This document shows, piece after piece, positions 1 through 7,825 of a DNA stretch of 41,107 nt (positions are counted from its first letter, which is position 1; every line of letters begins with the position of its first letter). Both the position numbers and the translations under genes were made by a program. The notes under the pieces are model-generated. The model saw only the letters and a list, made by a program, of their open reading frames with translations, searched no databases and was not told the origin of the DNA. Origin of the DNA: Streptomyces sp. UNOC14_S4 (GTDB lineage: Bacteria; Actinomycetota; Actinomycetes; Streptomycetales; Streptomycetaceae); NCBI RefSeq assembly GCF_020740835.1, contig NZ_JAINFC010000008.1, forward strand, positions 1-41,107. Direction: 5' to 3'.

Positions 1-108
1 GAGGTGAGCGAGAGCATCCGGTATCCGTGGGCGACGCAGCGCATGTCGGCAGGCCCTCGCCGACATGCGCTGCGTCGCCCACGGATACCGGATGCTCTCG
101 CTCACCTC
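1..108. repeat. 50-bp perfect inverted repeat at window end
   Basis: Bases 1-50 are the exact reverse complement of 59-108, separated by an 8-base spacer (51-58). The right arm is natural coding sequence of the histidine kinase that follows; the left arm starts exactly at base 1. A perfect palindrome inside a conserved kinase segment, at the very edge of the sequence, fits a fold-back assembly or library artefact at a contig end better than a biological repeat. Confidence 0.95.
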
Positions 109-562
109 CGAACTCGGCTCGGCCGCCCGGGTGCTGGAGTCCGCGGACATCGCCGTACGGATCCACGACGGCCGTCCGTCCCAGCGGGAGGAGACCGGCA
201 CCGTCCTGGCCACGGTGGTCCGGGAGGGGGTCACCAACATCCTGCGGCACAGCGCGGCACGCGAGTGCCGCATCACCGTCGTCCCGTCGGGAGAGCGGCT
301 GGTGCTGACCCTGTGGAGCGACGGTGCGCCGACGGACGTACGACGCCGTATGGCCCGCCGGCGGGACGGCGGACTGGGCAACCTCGCCAGGCGGCTGGAG
401 GAGGCGGGAGGAGTCTTCCACGCGGGCCCCGAGGGCCGGGGCCGGTTCCTCATCCGCGCGGAATGCCCGGCACCGCGCGCTCCCGGGGGACAACCCCCGA
501 CCCCCCGGCCGAAGGTCCAGGCCAGGCGCGCCCCCCGGACCGGCATCACCAAGGGAACATGA
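53..562 (+). CDS. DesK/NarX-type sensor histidine kinase, 5'-truncated
   Basis: Only the C-terminal ATPase part (about 170 residues) is present. The frame is open from base 53 (A-L-A-D-M-R, typical of the linker after the lost phospho-acceptor helix). The N box is seen as REGVTNILRH, followed by a glycine-rich DGGLGNLARR (G1-like) and GRGRF (G2-like). This matches the HATPase_c domain of the DesK subfamily that pairs with NarL-type regulators. The sensor part and the dimerisation H-box lie beyond the window or were lost in the fold-back at 1-108. The tail after about residue 145 is a proline/arginine-rich unstructured extension. The gene converges on the response regulator next door, whereas pairs of this type are usually co-transcribed, so partnership is likely but not certain. 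Confidence 0.8.
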   Translation, partial: ALADMRCVAHGYRMLSLTSELGSAARVLESADIAVRIHDGRPSQREETGTVLATVVREGVTNILRHSAARECRITVVPSGERLVLTLWSDGAPTDVRRRMARRRDGGLGNLARRLEEAGGVFHAGPEGRGRFLIRAECPAPRAPGGQPPTPRPKVQARRAPRTGITKGT

Positions 563-627
563 AAAGGGCACACGGGGGGAATGCGAGGAGAACGCGAAGG
601 GAACGCGAGCCGACCGGCCCGGGACCC

Positions 628-1263
628 TCAGCGGATCCAGCCCTTCTCCTTCGCGATCCGGACGGCGTCCAGCCGATTCCGTGCGGTGAGTTTGGTGACG
701 GCGGACGTCAGATAGTTCCGCACGGTGCCGGTCGACAAGTGCATGGCACGCGCTATTTCCTGGGCGGAATTGCCGTCGGCGGCGAGCTGCAGGACATCGG
801 TCTCGCGCGCCGTCAGCGGGCAGTCCCTGTCGGGCCGGACGGCCGGCCCGTCGTCGTTCTCCCAGGCGACGGGAGGTATCCGGGAGTCGATCACCCGCCG
901 CCCCGACACCACCGCCCGGATCGCGGCGGCGAGCTCGGCGGGCGGCGCGTCCTTGGGCAGGAAGCCCCTGACGTGGGCGTCGAGCGCCTTGCGGACGGTG
1001 CCCCGCTCCTCCAGGGCGGTCAGGATGACGACCTTGCAGTCGGGGGCCACCTCGTGCAACCGCCGGGCGGCGTCGAGGCCGTTGGCACCCGGCAGATGAA
1101 TGTCGAGGACGGCGACATCCGGCCGCAGGGTCAGCACCGTGGGAATGATCCCTCTGCCGTCCGCGACCTCGGCGACCACCTCGAAGTCCGGTTCGAGACC
1201 GAGCAGCGCGACCAGCGCCCCCCGGACCATGTGCATGTCCTCAGCCAGCAGGATCCGGATCAC
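628..1263 (-). CDS. NarL/LuxR-family response regulator
   Basis: 211 residues, the usual length for a receiver plus LuxR-type helix-turn-helix regulator. Receiver landmarks are the acidic pair E8-D9, phospho-acceptor D54 in VLDIHLPG, the Thr in VVILTA and the Lys in GFLPKD. The C-terminal domain begins LTARETDVLQLAADG and contains STGTVRNYLTSA, the recognition helix region of the DesR/NarL group. I chose the GTG at 1263 because MIRILLAED is the canonical receiver start and a GGGGGAA Shine-Dalgarno lies just upstream; an upstream ATG at 1380 would add 39 residues with no homology. The neighbouring kinase fragment (53-562) is the probable partner. Target genes cannot be told from sequence. Confidence 0.9.
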   Translation of the reverse strand: MIRILLAEDMHMVRGALVALLGLEPDFEVVAEVADGRGIIPTVLTLRPDVAVLDIHLPGANGLDAARRLHEVAPDCKVVILTALEERGTVRKALDAHVRGFLPKDAPPAELAAAIRAVVSGRRVIDSRIPPVAWENDDGPAVRPDRDCPLTARETDVLQLAADGNSAQEIARAMHLSTGTVRNYLTSAVTKLTARNRLDAVRIAKEKGWIR

Positions 1264-1451
1264 CGTTCCCCCGTGATGCTCGTGCCCTTGGGCCGTGCTC
1301 CTCTTCCTCGAACGTGACCCGTTCGCCGCGAGTTCCAGCCTATGATTCCGGCACTCGAACAGGTATCGCTTTCTCGCCATGTTCCCCTGCGCACCCGCAC
1401 GTTGCGGCCATCGCCTCGACCCGGCGGCCTGAGCGCCTCGGGACGCCCGGA

Positions 1452-1808
1452 TCAGCCGGATCGGCGGGTCGCTTTGTCCAAGGTGATCTCACCGGCGGCG
1501 TTCCAGCGCTTTCTCGTCATCACCCGACCGTGCTCGTCCAGGACGACCAGCTCCGACAGGTGGCCGTTGGCGTGCCAGTACCGCCACTCGCCCACGGCGG
1601 CGCCCATCCTGGTGACGCCCTCGGTCCGCTTGGTCCCGTCCGGCCACCACCCCCGCTGCGGCCCGTGTTCGATGCCGTCGGCGTAGCTGAAGAGCATTAT
1701 TAGTTGCCCGTTGTCCGCGTACTTCTCGACCTCGCCGGTGAAGAGCGCGTCCTCGTAACAGGTGCGCCCGTGCTCGTCCAGGTACGCCTGATCGTCGCTG
1801 ATTCGCAT
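1452..1808 (-). CDS. YwqK/MORN-repeat-like small protein
   Basis: 118 residues from the ATG at 1808, which has GGAG six bases upstream; longer starts at 1823-1886 lack a convincing ribosome site. The protein has repeated short beta-hairpin segments of the form GxxxxYxxNGxL (EVEKYADNGQL, QRGWWPDGTK, GEWRYWHANGHL), each ending in a hydrophobic strand. This is the pattern of the MORN-like family annotated as 'YwqK family antitoxin', named after an antitoxin to an RNase toxin in Bacillus. No toxin gene is adjacent, so an antitoxin role is not supported here. It may be a stand-alone scaffold or immunity protein. It lies 144 bp downstream of the GH65 gene on the same strand. Confidence 0.7.
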   Translation of the reverse strand: MRISDDQAYLDEHGRTCYEDALFTGEVEKYADNGQLIMLFSYADGIEHGPQRGWWPDGTKRTEGVTRMGAAVGEWRYWHANGHLSELVVLDEHGRVMTRKRWNAAGEITLDKATRRSG

Positions 1809-1952
1809 CGTCCGCTCCGTCATGGGGTTCATGGGGGTCATGGCTGTCACGGCCCATGGTGCGAGGCCCGGCCCCTTCGCCGCCACCGCATTGCCGGCCC
1901 CTGGTCCGGCTCAGCGCATCGGGTTGCCCTGACCGGCTCCCTGCCGCTCCCT

Positions 1953-4343
1953 TCACCGCCGCAGCGTCAAAGTGACGGTCTTCCCCCGCGGGATCGTGGC
2001 CGAACGGCCGTGCAGCACGATCCTGAGCGCGGACTCCTCCGAGTCCGGCACGCTGATCGTCAGCCGGTCACCGCACAGGCGTACGCCGATCCCCCAGTGC
2101 CCGCGGTAGCGGATCGTGAAGCCGAACTCGGAGAGCTGGGGGAGTTCCACCGGGTCGAGCCAGAGGGCGTCCTCGCGGGTCTCCAGGCCGGTGAGGCCGC
2201 GCTGTACGAGGTCCAGGGTGCCGGCCATGGCCGCGAGGTGGACGCCTTCCGCGGTGGTGCCTCCCTGGACGTCCGCGACGTCCTCCTCGAGCGCTTCCCG
2301 GCAGTACCGCCAGGCGTCGGCGCGCCGGGCCCGGGCCAGTACCCAGCCGTGGACCAGACCGCTGAGGGTGGAGCCATGGCTGGTGCGCCGGAGGTAGTAG
2401 TCGACGGTGCGGCGCCAGGTCTCGTCGGTGAGTTCGTACCCCAGCCGCTCGAAGAGCGCGGAAAGCTCGGCGGGCGAGAAGAGGTAACCGAGCATCAGCA
2501 CGTCCGCCTGCTTCGACGCCTGGTAGCGGTTGACCGAGTCGCCCTCGGCCTCCAGGACGCGGTCCAGCCGCCTGATGTCGCCGTACCGTTCGCGGTAGGC
2601 GGTCCAGTCCAGCTCGGCCAGTTCCCCGTAGCCCTCGAACTGGCTGATGACGCCCTGGTGAAAGGGCACGTGCAGGCGGCGGGAGACCTCCTCCCAGTGC
2701 GTGAGCTCCTCGACGTCCAGGCTCTCGCGCTCGAAGAGCTCCTGGCGGAGCCGGTCGGGCAGGCCCCGGACCAGGTCCAGCGCGCGGGTGAGGACCCACG
2801 CGGCGGTGACGTTCGTGTAGGCGTTGTCGTCGATGCCGGGTTCCCCGGCCTCCGGATAGGCGTCGTGGTATTCGTCGGGGCCGACGACTCCGCGGATCCG
2901 ATATCGGCCGTTCGAGGCGTCGAAGACAGCGCCGCCGGTCCAGAAGCGGGCGATCTGCAGCAGCATGTCCGCGCCCTTGGTGTGCAGATACTTCGCGTCG
3001 CCGGTCGCCTGGCAGTACTGCCACACGTTGTAGGCGACGGCGGAGCCGACGTGGTGCTGGAGCCGGGAGCGGTCCGCGACCCAGCGGCCGGAGCGCGGGT
3101 TGAGGTGCAGCGTCTGGGTCTCGTCACGGCCGTCGCTGCCGCTCTGCCACGGGTATCTCGCCCCGGCCCGGCCCTCCTGCCGCGCGGCCAGGAGCGCCTT
3201 CGGCAGGCGCCGGTGGCGGTAGTTGAGCAGGGCCCGCGACACCTCCGGGAAGTGCAGGTTCAGGTACGGCAGGACGAACAGCTCGTCCCAGAAGACGTGG
3301 CCCCGGTACGCCTCGCCGTGCAGCCCCCGCGCCGGCACCCCCACGTCCAGGCCCGTCGTGTGCGGGGAGAGCGTCTGCAGCACGTGGAAGACGTGCAGAC
3401 GCAGGACGCGCCCCGCCTCCCCCGGCACCCAGATGTCCGCCCGCCGCCACAGGTGTTCCCAGGCGACGGTGTGCGACCGCAGGAGCTCGGTGAAGTCCGG
3501 GGCCACCGCGACCCGTTCGCATGCCGCGGTGAAAGGGTCGCTGATCGCACGGTCACGGGAGGTGTGCAGCGCGACTGTCTTGTCCACGGTGACGGACCGG
3601 CCGTCGGACACGGCGAGCGCGAGGCGGTGGACGGCAAGACGGTCCACCGCGTCCTGTGACACGGACGTCGGCGCGCCTCCGGTGACCGTGGTGCGCTGGG
3701 CCATGGCGATGCCGATGTCCGACGTCCTGGTGCGGCAGCGCAGCCAGACCGTGTCCGGCTCGGCCGTACCGGTGTGGAACCCCGTGAGGTGGCGGCCGTC
3801 GAGGTCCCGGTAGCGGGCCACGTTGGCGTTGACGACGTCCCCGTCGAGACCGGACTCCACCTCGATCCGCCCGGACCAGCCCTCCGGGGTGAAGACGGTC
3901 CGCAGGGCTCCGATGTGCGGGTCGCGCATATGGACCAGCCGTCGCTGCTCCACCCTCAGCACCCGGCCGTCGGGCACCCGGTACCGGAACGTCCGGGTCA
4001 GCATCCCGCCGCGCAGATGGAGGACCAGCCGGTGATCGAGGACATCGCCGTCGTCCATCGTGAACCACGGCGTGCTGTCGGCCCCGGGCAGCCGGAAGCG
4101 CAGGAGCAGCCAGTTCGGGAGGTTGACGACGTCCTCGTTCTCGACCTCACGGCCGGCCACGGCCGAGACCAGCCGGTCGTAGCAGCCGGCCGCGTACGTG
4201 CCCGGGTAGTGGCCGTGCCCGGCCGGGCTCTCGGGCGCCGCGCCGCGGGTGGCGAAGTAGCCGTTGCCGAGCGTGCACAGCGCTTCGCGCAGCCCCTCGG
4301 TGGGCGGGTCGTAGCCTGCGTACTCCCAGGTCCAATCCGGCAT
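1953..4343 (-). CDS. Glycoside hydrolase family 65 protein (disaccharide phosphorylase/hydrolase)
   Basis: 796 residues. It shows the GH65 layout: N-terminal beta-sandwich (about 1-270, starting near LCTLGNGYFATRG), helical linker, (alpha/alpha)6 barrel with GEAYRGHVFWDE (about residue 345), and the acid motif GPDEYH (about residue 489), whose Glu is the general acid in maltose and trehalose phosphorylases. A C-terminal beta domain follows. GH65 enzymes act on alpha-glucosides such as trehalose, maltose or kojibiose, mostly by phosphorolysis. No fused HAD/phosphoglucomutase domain is present, so released sugar phosphate must be handled elsewhere. The exact substrate cannot be assigned. ATG at 4343 has GAGGA upstream. 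It is divergent from the hydrogenase operon; a link to energy supply in starved cells is inference only. Confidence 0.92.
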   Translation of the reverse strand: MPDWTWEYAGYDPPTEGLREALCTLGNGYFATRGAAPESPAGHGHYPGTYAAGCYDRLVSAVAGREVENEDVVNLPNWLLLRFRLPGADSTPWFTMDDGDVLDHRLVLHLRGGMLTRTFRYRVPDGRVLRVEQRRLVHMRDPHIGALRTVFTPEGWSGRIEVESGLDGDVVNANVARYRDLDGRHLTGFHTGTAEPDTVWLRCRTRTSDIGIAMAQRTTVTGGAPTSVSQDAVDRLAVHRLALAVSDGRSVTVDKTVALHTSRDRAISDPFTAACERVAVAPDFTELLRSHTVAWEHLWRRADIWVPGEAGRVLRLHVFHVLQTLSPHTTGLDVGVPARGLHGEAYRGHVFWDELFVLPYLNLHFPEVSRALLNYRHRRLPKALLAARQEGRAGARYPWQSGSDGRDETQTLHLNPRSGRWVADRSRLQHHVGSAVAYNVWQYCQATGDAKYLHTKGADMLLQIARFWTGGAVFDASNGRYRIRGVVGPDEYHDAYPEAGEPGIDDNAYTNVTAAWVLTRALDLVRGLPDRLRQELFERESLDVEELTHWEEVSRRLHVPFHQGVISQFEGYGELAELDWTAYRERYGDIRRLDRVLEAEGDSVNRYQASKQADVLMLGYLFSPAELSALFERLGYELTDETWRRTVDYYLRRTSHGSTLSGLVHGWVLARARRADAWRYCREALEEDVADVQGGTTAEGVHLAAMAGTLDLVQRGLTGLETREDALWLDPVELPQLSEFGFTIRYRGHWGIGVRLCGDRLTISVPDSEESALRIVLHGRSATIPRGKTVTLTLRR

Positions 4344-4534
4344 GGCCGTCCTCGCTTCCAGTCCTCCCGTTCAGGAGACCAGATACCGCCGCCGGCCGGA
4401 GACGCCAGTCACCCAGGCGGGTCCGTGATACCCCGTCCGGACGCGCCCCTGCCCGCTCTGCCCGCTCACGGATCGTGCGGACGGCCCGTTCCGGAGATCA
4501 TCGGAAGCGGGACGCCCAGGCAGGGAGTGACGAC
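4344..4534. promoter_or_regulatory. Divergent intergenic region, GH65 / hydrogenase operon
   Basis: The 191 bp between the divergent starts at 4343 (-) and 4535 (+) must hold both promoters. I looked for a DosR/DevR-type palindrome (GGGAC-N-GTCCC), because group 3b hydrogenases in actinobacteria are often hypoxia-induced, and saw no convincing copy. CAGGGAG at 4521-4527 is the ribosome site of the + strand gene. Confidence 0.4.
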
Positions 4535-5050
4535 ATGGCGGTCTCCACCCGCATCGCGGTCATCGGAGTCGGCAACGAGTTCCGGCGGGACGACGGCGTG
4601 GGCCCCGCGGTCGTCGCCCGGCTGCAGGCACACGCCGCGGACCGGCCGCTGCCGGCCGGAACCACGCTGTCGTCGAGCGACGGCGACCCGGGCCGCCTGA
4701 TCGGGCTGTGGGAGAGCGCGGAGCTGGCCGTGGTCGTGGACGCCGCTCACGCGCATCCGGGACACCCCGGGCGGGTGCACCGGCTGGAGCTGGACAAGCA
4801 CGAGACCTGGCAACCGGGAGCAGCCAGCACGCACGGGCTCGGACTCGGCGAAGCCGTCGAGCTGTCCCGATCGCTGGGCCGGATGCCCCGGCACATGATC
4901 GTGTACGCGGTCGAGGGCTCCGACAGCTCACTGGGGACAGGGCTCACCGAGGCCGTCGCCGCGGCGGTGGAACCGCTGGCGGAGCGTATCGAAGCGGACA
5001 TCGCGCGGCACCGCGACGCCGCCGCCCGAGGCGAGGTCCCGGGCCGGTGA
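4535..5050 (+). CDS. [NiFe]-hydrogenase maturation endopeptidase (HycI/HybD/HoxW family)
   Basis: 171 residues. It opens with the family signature IGVGNEFRRDDGVG and continues with VVVDAAHAHPG and STHGLGLGEA. E15, D69 and H100 (approximate numbers) sit where HybD uses Glu16, Asp62 and His93 to sense nickel in the large subunit. The enzyme removes the C-terminal tail of the large subunit once Ni is inserted; the large subunit at 14136-15458 indeed keeps such a tail after its last Cys/His. ATG at 4535 follows CAGGGAG with 7 bases spacing. It is the first gene of the hydrogenase operon, and its stop overlaps the hypF GTG. Confidence 0.93.
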   Translation: MAVSTRIAVIGVGNEFRRDDGVGPAVVARLQAHAADRPLPAGTTLSSSDGDPGRLIGLWESAELAVVVDAAHAHPGHPGRVHRLELDKHETWQPGAASTHGLGLGEAVELSRSLGRMPRHMIVYAVEGSDSSLGTGLTEAVAAAVEPLAERIEADIARHRDAAARGEVPGR

Positions 5051-7437
5051 GCGGGCCGGTGAGCAGGCAGGTGAACGGGCAGGTCGCCCCGCGGGCGCAG
5101 CCGCCGGGCCCGGGGGATGCGATCGAAGGCGAGCGGGTCGCACGCGTGTTCACGGTGTACGGCAGGGTTCAGGGCGTGGGATTCCGCCCCTTCGTCCACC
5201 GTGTCGCCACGCGCCTGGGACTCGACGGGTGGGTTCTCAACGCCGGAGGCCATGTCGAGCTGTCCGTGGCCGGGTCGCCGCGGGCGCTGAGCACCCTGCT
5301 CAGGGCGCTGCGGGATGACGCCCCGCCCCTCGCCCGCGTGCGCCGCGTGGGAACGGCGGCGCTCGCGGAACCGTCCCCCGCCCCTGGCTCAGGGTTCACC
5401 GTGCGCGGCAGCTCGGACGCTCCGGGCCGGAGCGTGCCACGGGAGATCCCTCCGGACGCCGCCACGTGCGACGCCTGTGTGAGGGAGCTGTTCGACCCGG
5501 CTGACCGGCGTTTCCGCTATCCGTTCGTCAACTGCGCCGACTGCGGCCCCCGCGCGACCGTCATCGAGGACCTTCCGTACGACCGCGAGCGGACCACCAT
5601 GCGGCACTTCGCGCTGTGCGCGCCCTGTGCCGCCGAATACGCGGACCCCGGCGACCGTCGGTTCCACGCCGAACCGGTCGCCTGTCCCGCCTGCGGGCCC
5701 CAGCTGTCCTGGGACGGGCTCTCCGACGAGGCAGCACTCCGCGCGGCCGTGACCGCGACAGGCGAAGGCGCCGTCATCGCCGTCAAGGGCCTCGGCGGCT
5801 ACCAGCTGGTGTGCGATGCCACGAACGCCGATGCCGTCGCCCGGCTGCGCGAGCGCAAGCGGCGGCCGGCCAAGCCGTTCGCCGTGATGGTGCGCGACGT
5901 CGAGGCCGTCCACCGGCTGGCTCGTCTTCCGTCCGGCGCACGCACCACGCTGACATCACTGACATCACCCGCCCGGCCTGTCGTGCTGCTCACCGCCCGT
6001 CGCCGTTCCGGCGTCGTGCCCGCCGTCCACCCGGGCACCGACCACATCGGCCTGTTCCTTCCCACCACCGGCCTGCACCACCTGCTGCTGCACGACCTCG
6101 GCAGACCGCTCGTCGTCACCAGCGGCAACCGCTCCGGCGAACCCATCGCGATCGACGACGCGGCGGCCAGGAACGCCCTGGCCGACGTCACCGACGGCTT
6201 CCTCTCCCACGACCGGCCGATCCGCGCGCGCTACGACGACTCGGTGGTGCGCCCGGCGGGGCGTGCCGTCCTCACGGTGCGCCGTGCCCGCGGGCTCGCG
6301 CCCGCGCCGCTGCCGCTTCCCACAGCGGCCGCGGTGCCGCTCGTGGCGGCCGGCGCGCAGCTCAAGCACACCTTCGCCCTCGCGGAAGGGACGAGAGTTC
6401 TCCTCGGGCCGCACACCGGGGATCTGGAGGACGCGGGCACACTCGAAGCCTTCGAGGCGGCGTACGCCGACCTGGTCCGGCTGACCGGCATCGAGCCGCG
6501 CGCCGTGGCCCACGACCTGCACCCCGGCTACCTGTCCACCCAGTGGGCCCGGGCCCTCCCGGTGGAACGGCGGATCGCCGTGCAGCACCACCACGCGCAC
6601 GTCGCGGCCTGCGCTGCCGAGCACGGGGTGCGCGGGCCGTTCATCGGGGTCGCCTACGACGGGCTGGGGTTCGGTGACGACGGGACTCTGTGGGGCGGGG
6701 AGATCCTCGTCGCCGATCTGGCCCGGTACCGGCGGGTGGGCCGGTTCGCCACGGCGCCGCTGCCCGGGGGCGCGGCGGCCGTGCGCCGGCCTGCGCGCAT
6801 GGCAATGGGTTACCTCTACGGCGCCGAGCCGCTGGGCACGCTGCCCCCACCCGCCTCACTGATCCGTTCGTTCACGCAGCGCTTCGATCCGCGCGAGGTG
6901 CGCGCGGTCAGGACGATGGTCGAGCGCGGCGTCAACTGCCCACGGGCGTCCAGTGCGGGCCGGCTCTTCGACGCCGCGGCAAGCCTGCTCGGCTTCGGCG
7001 ACGACGCGACGTACGAGGGCCAAGCGGCCGTCGCCCTCGAAACGGCCGCGGGAAACACGCGCGTCGAAGCGCTGCCTTGGCGACTGGTTCCGGTCGGCGG
7101 CGTGTGGGTGTACGACCCCGTGCCCACCCTCGTCGCCCTCCTCGAAAGAGCCGTCAGCGGCGAGCGGGCCAGCTGGCTCGCGGCCGCATTCCACAAGACG
7201 GTCGCCGAGGCGACCGGCGCCCTCGTGGAACGGGCCGTCCAGGCAGGAGCGCCGCGCACGGTGTGCCTGTCCGGCGGCTGCTTCCAGAACGTCCGCCTAC
7301 TCACGGACATCACAACTCTGCTGCGTTCGCAAGGACTTCGCGTCCACGTCGGCAGTGCCGTACCCGTCAACGACGGCGGTATCAGCTACGGACAGGCGGC
7401 GGTCGCCGCCGTCCGCATCGGTGTCGAAGGAGAGTGA
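5047..7437 (+). CDS. hypF: Carbamoyltransferase HypF
   Basis: 796 residues, normal for HypF. Domains in order: acylphosphatase (about 30-120, VYGRVQGVGFRPF), two Zn fingers (about 140-215, CDAC...CADCGP and CAPC...CPACGP), YrdC-like carbamoyl-AMP domain (about 230-405, KGLGGYQLVCDA and KRRPAKPFAVM), and a Kae1-like transferase domain (about 430-795, with metal site HHHAH near 511 and YDGLGFGDDGTLWGGE). HypF uses carbamoyl phosphate and ATP to carbamoylate the C-terminal Cys of HypE, the first step to the CN ligands of the NiFe site. The GTG at 5047 overlaps the protease stop (GTGA); GTGs at 5059 and 5071 are possible alternatives because homology starts only near residue 30. Confidence 0.96.
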   Translation: MSGPVSRQVNGQVAPRAQPPGPGDAIEGERVARVFTVYGRVQGVGFRPFVHRVATRLGLDGWVLNAGGHVELSVAGSPRALSTLLRALRDDAPPLARVRRVGTAALAEPSPAPGSGFTVRGSSDAPGRSVPREIPPDAATCDACVRELFDPADRRFRYPFVNCADCGPRATVIEDLPYDRERTTMRHFALCAPCAAEYADPGDRRFHAEPVACPACGPQLSWDGLSDEAALRAAVTATGEGAVIAVKGLGGYQLVCDATNADAVARLRERKRRPAKPFAVMVRDVEAVHRLARLPSGARTTLTSLTSPARPVVLLTARRRSGVVPAVHPGTDHIGLFLPTTGLHHLLLHDLGRPLVVTSGNRSGEPIAIDDAAARNALADVTDGFLSHDRPIRARYDDSVVRPAGRAVLTVRRARGLAPAPLPLPTAAAVPLVAAGAQLKHTFALAEGTRVLLGPHTGDLEDAGTLEAFEAAYADLVRLTGIEPRAVAHDLHPGYLSTQWARALPVERRIAVQHHHAHVAACAAEHGVRGPFIGVAYDGLGFGDDGTLWGGEILVADLARYRRVGRFATAPLPGGAAAVRRPARMAMGYLYGAEPLGTLPPPASLIRSFTQRFDPREVRAVRTMVERGVNCPRASSAGRLFDAAASLLGFGDDATYEGQAAVALETAAGNTRVEALPWRLVPVGGVWVYDPVPTLVALLERAVSGERASWLAAAFHKTVAEATGALVERAVQAGAPRTVCLSGGCFQNVRLLTDITTLLRSQGLRVHVGSAVPVNDGGISYGQAAVAAVRIGVEGE

Positions 7438-7442
7438 GCGCG

Positions 7443-7715
7443 ATGTGTCTGGGCATTCCGGGCAAGGTCCTGGAGATCCACGACCGGGCCGGGCTGAGGG
7501 TGGCCACGGTCGACTTCGGCGGGGTCCGCCGCGAGGCGTGCCTCGCCTATACGCCCGAGGCGGAGGTCGGCATGTACGTCGTCGTCCACGTCGGATTCGC
7601 GATCACCACGGTCGACGAGGCCGAGGCGCAGCGCACCCTGGGCGTGCTGCGGGCCATGGCCGACGCCGTGGAGGGCGAGCTCGGCGAGCCGCTCCCGGTC
7701 ACCGGACCCGAGTAG
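7443..7715 (+). CDS. hypC: Hydrogenase assembly chaperone HypC/HupF
   Basis: 90 residues starting MCLGIPGKV, the invariant N-terminus of HypC; Cys2, exposed after Met removal, binds the Fe(CN)2CO unit with HypD. The core GMYVVVHVGFAI and the end region DEAEAQRTLG are typical of the family. A GGAGAG ribosome site overlaps the end of hypF five bases upstream. HypC escorts the iron centre from the HypD complex to the large-subunit precursor. Confidence 0.97.
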   Translation: MCLGIPGKVLEIHDRAGLRVATVDFGGVRREACLAYTPEAEVGMYVVVHVGFAITTVDEAEAQRTLGVLRAMADAVEGELGEPLPVTGPE

Positions 7716-7825
7716 CCGGTGGCTCCTCGGGCTGGGCCGGTCGGCCCCACCTCGTGCCCGGTCGGCCCATCCGTCCGAGCCGGCCCCGGCCGACGCTGGA
7801 GGTGACCGAGAGAGGTGGCGGGAGG

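Noticed and set aside
1..108. Telomere-type palindrome of a linear Streptomyces replicon
   Set aside because: The arms are interrupted kinase coding sequence and a single exact copy, not the multiple divergent palindromes of telomeres.
4344..4534. DosR/DevR or FNR-like box controlling the hydrogenase
   Set aside because: No adequate match to a GGGAC-type palindrome or TTGAT-N4-ATCAA was found by eye.
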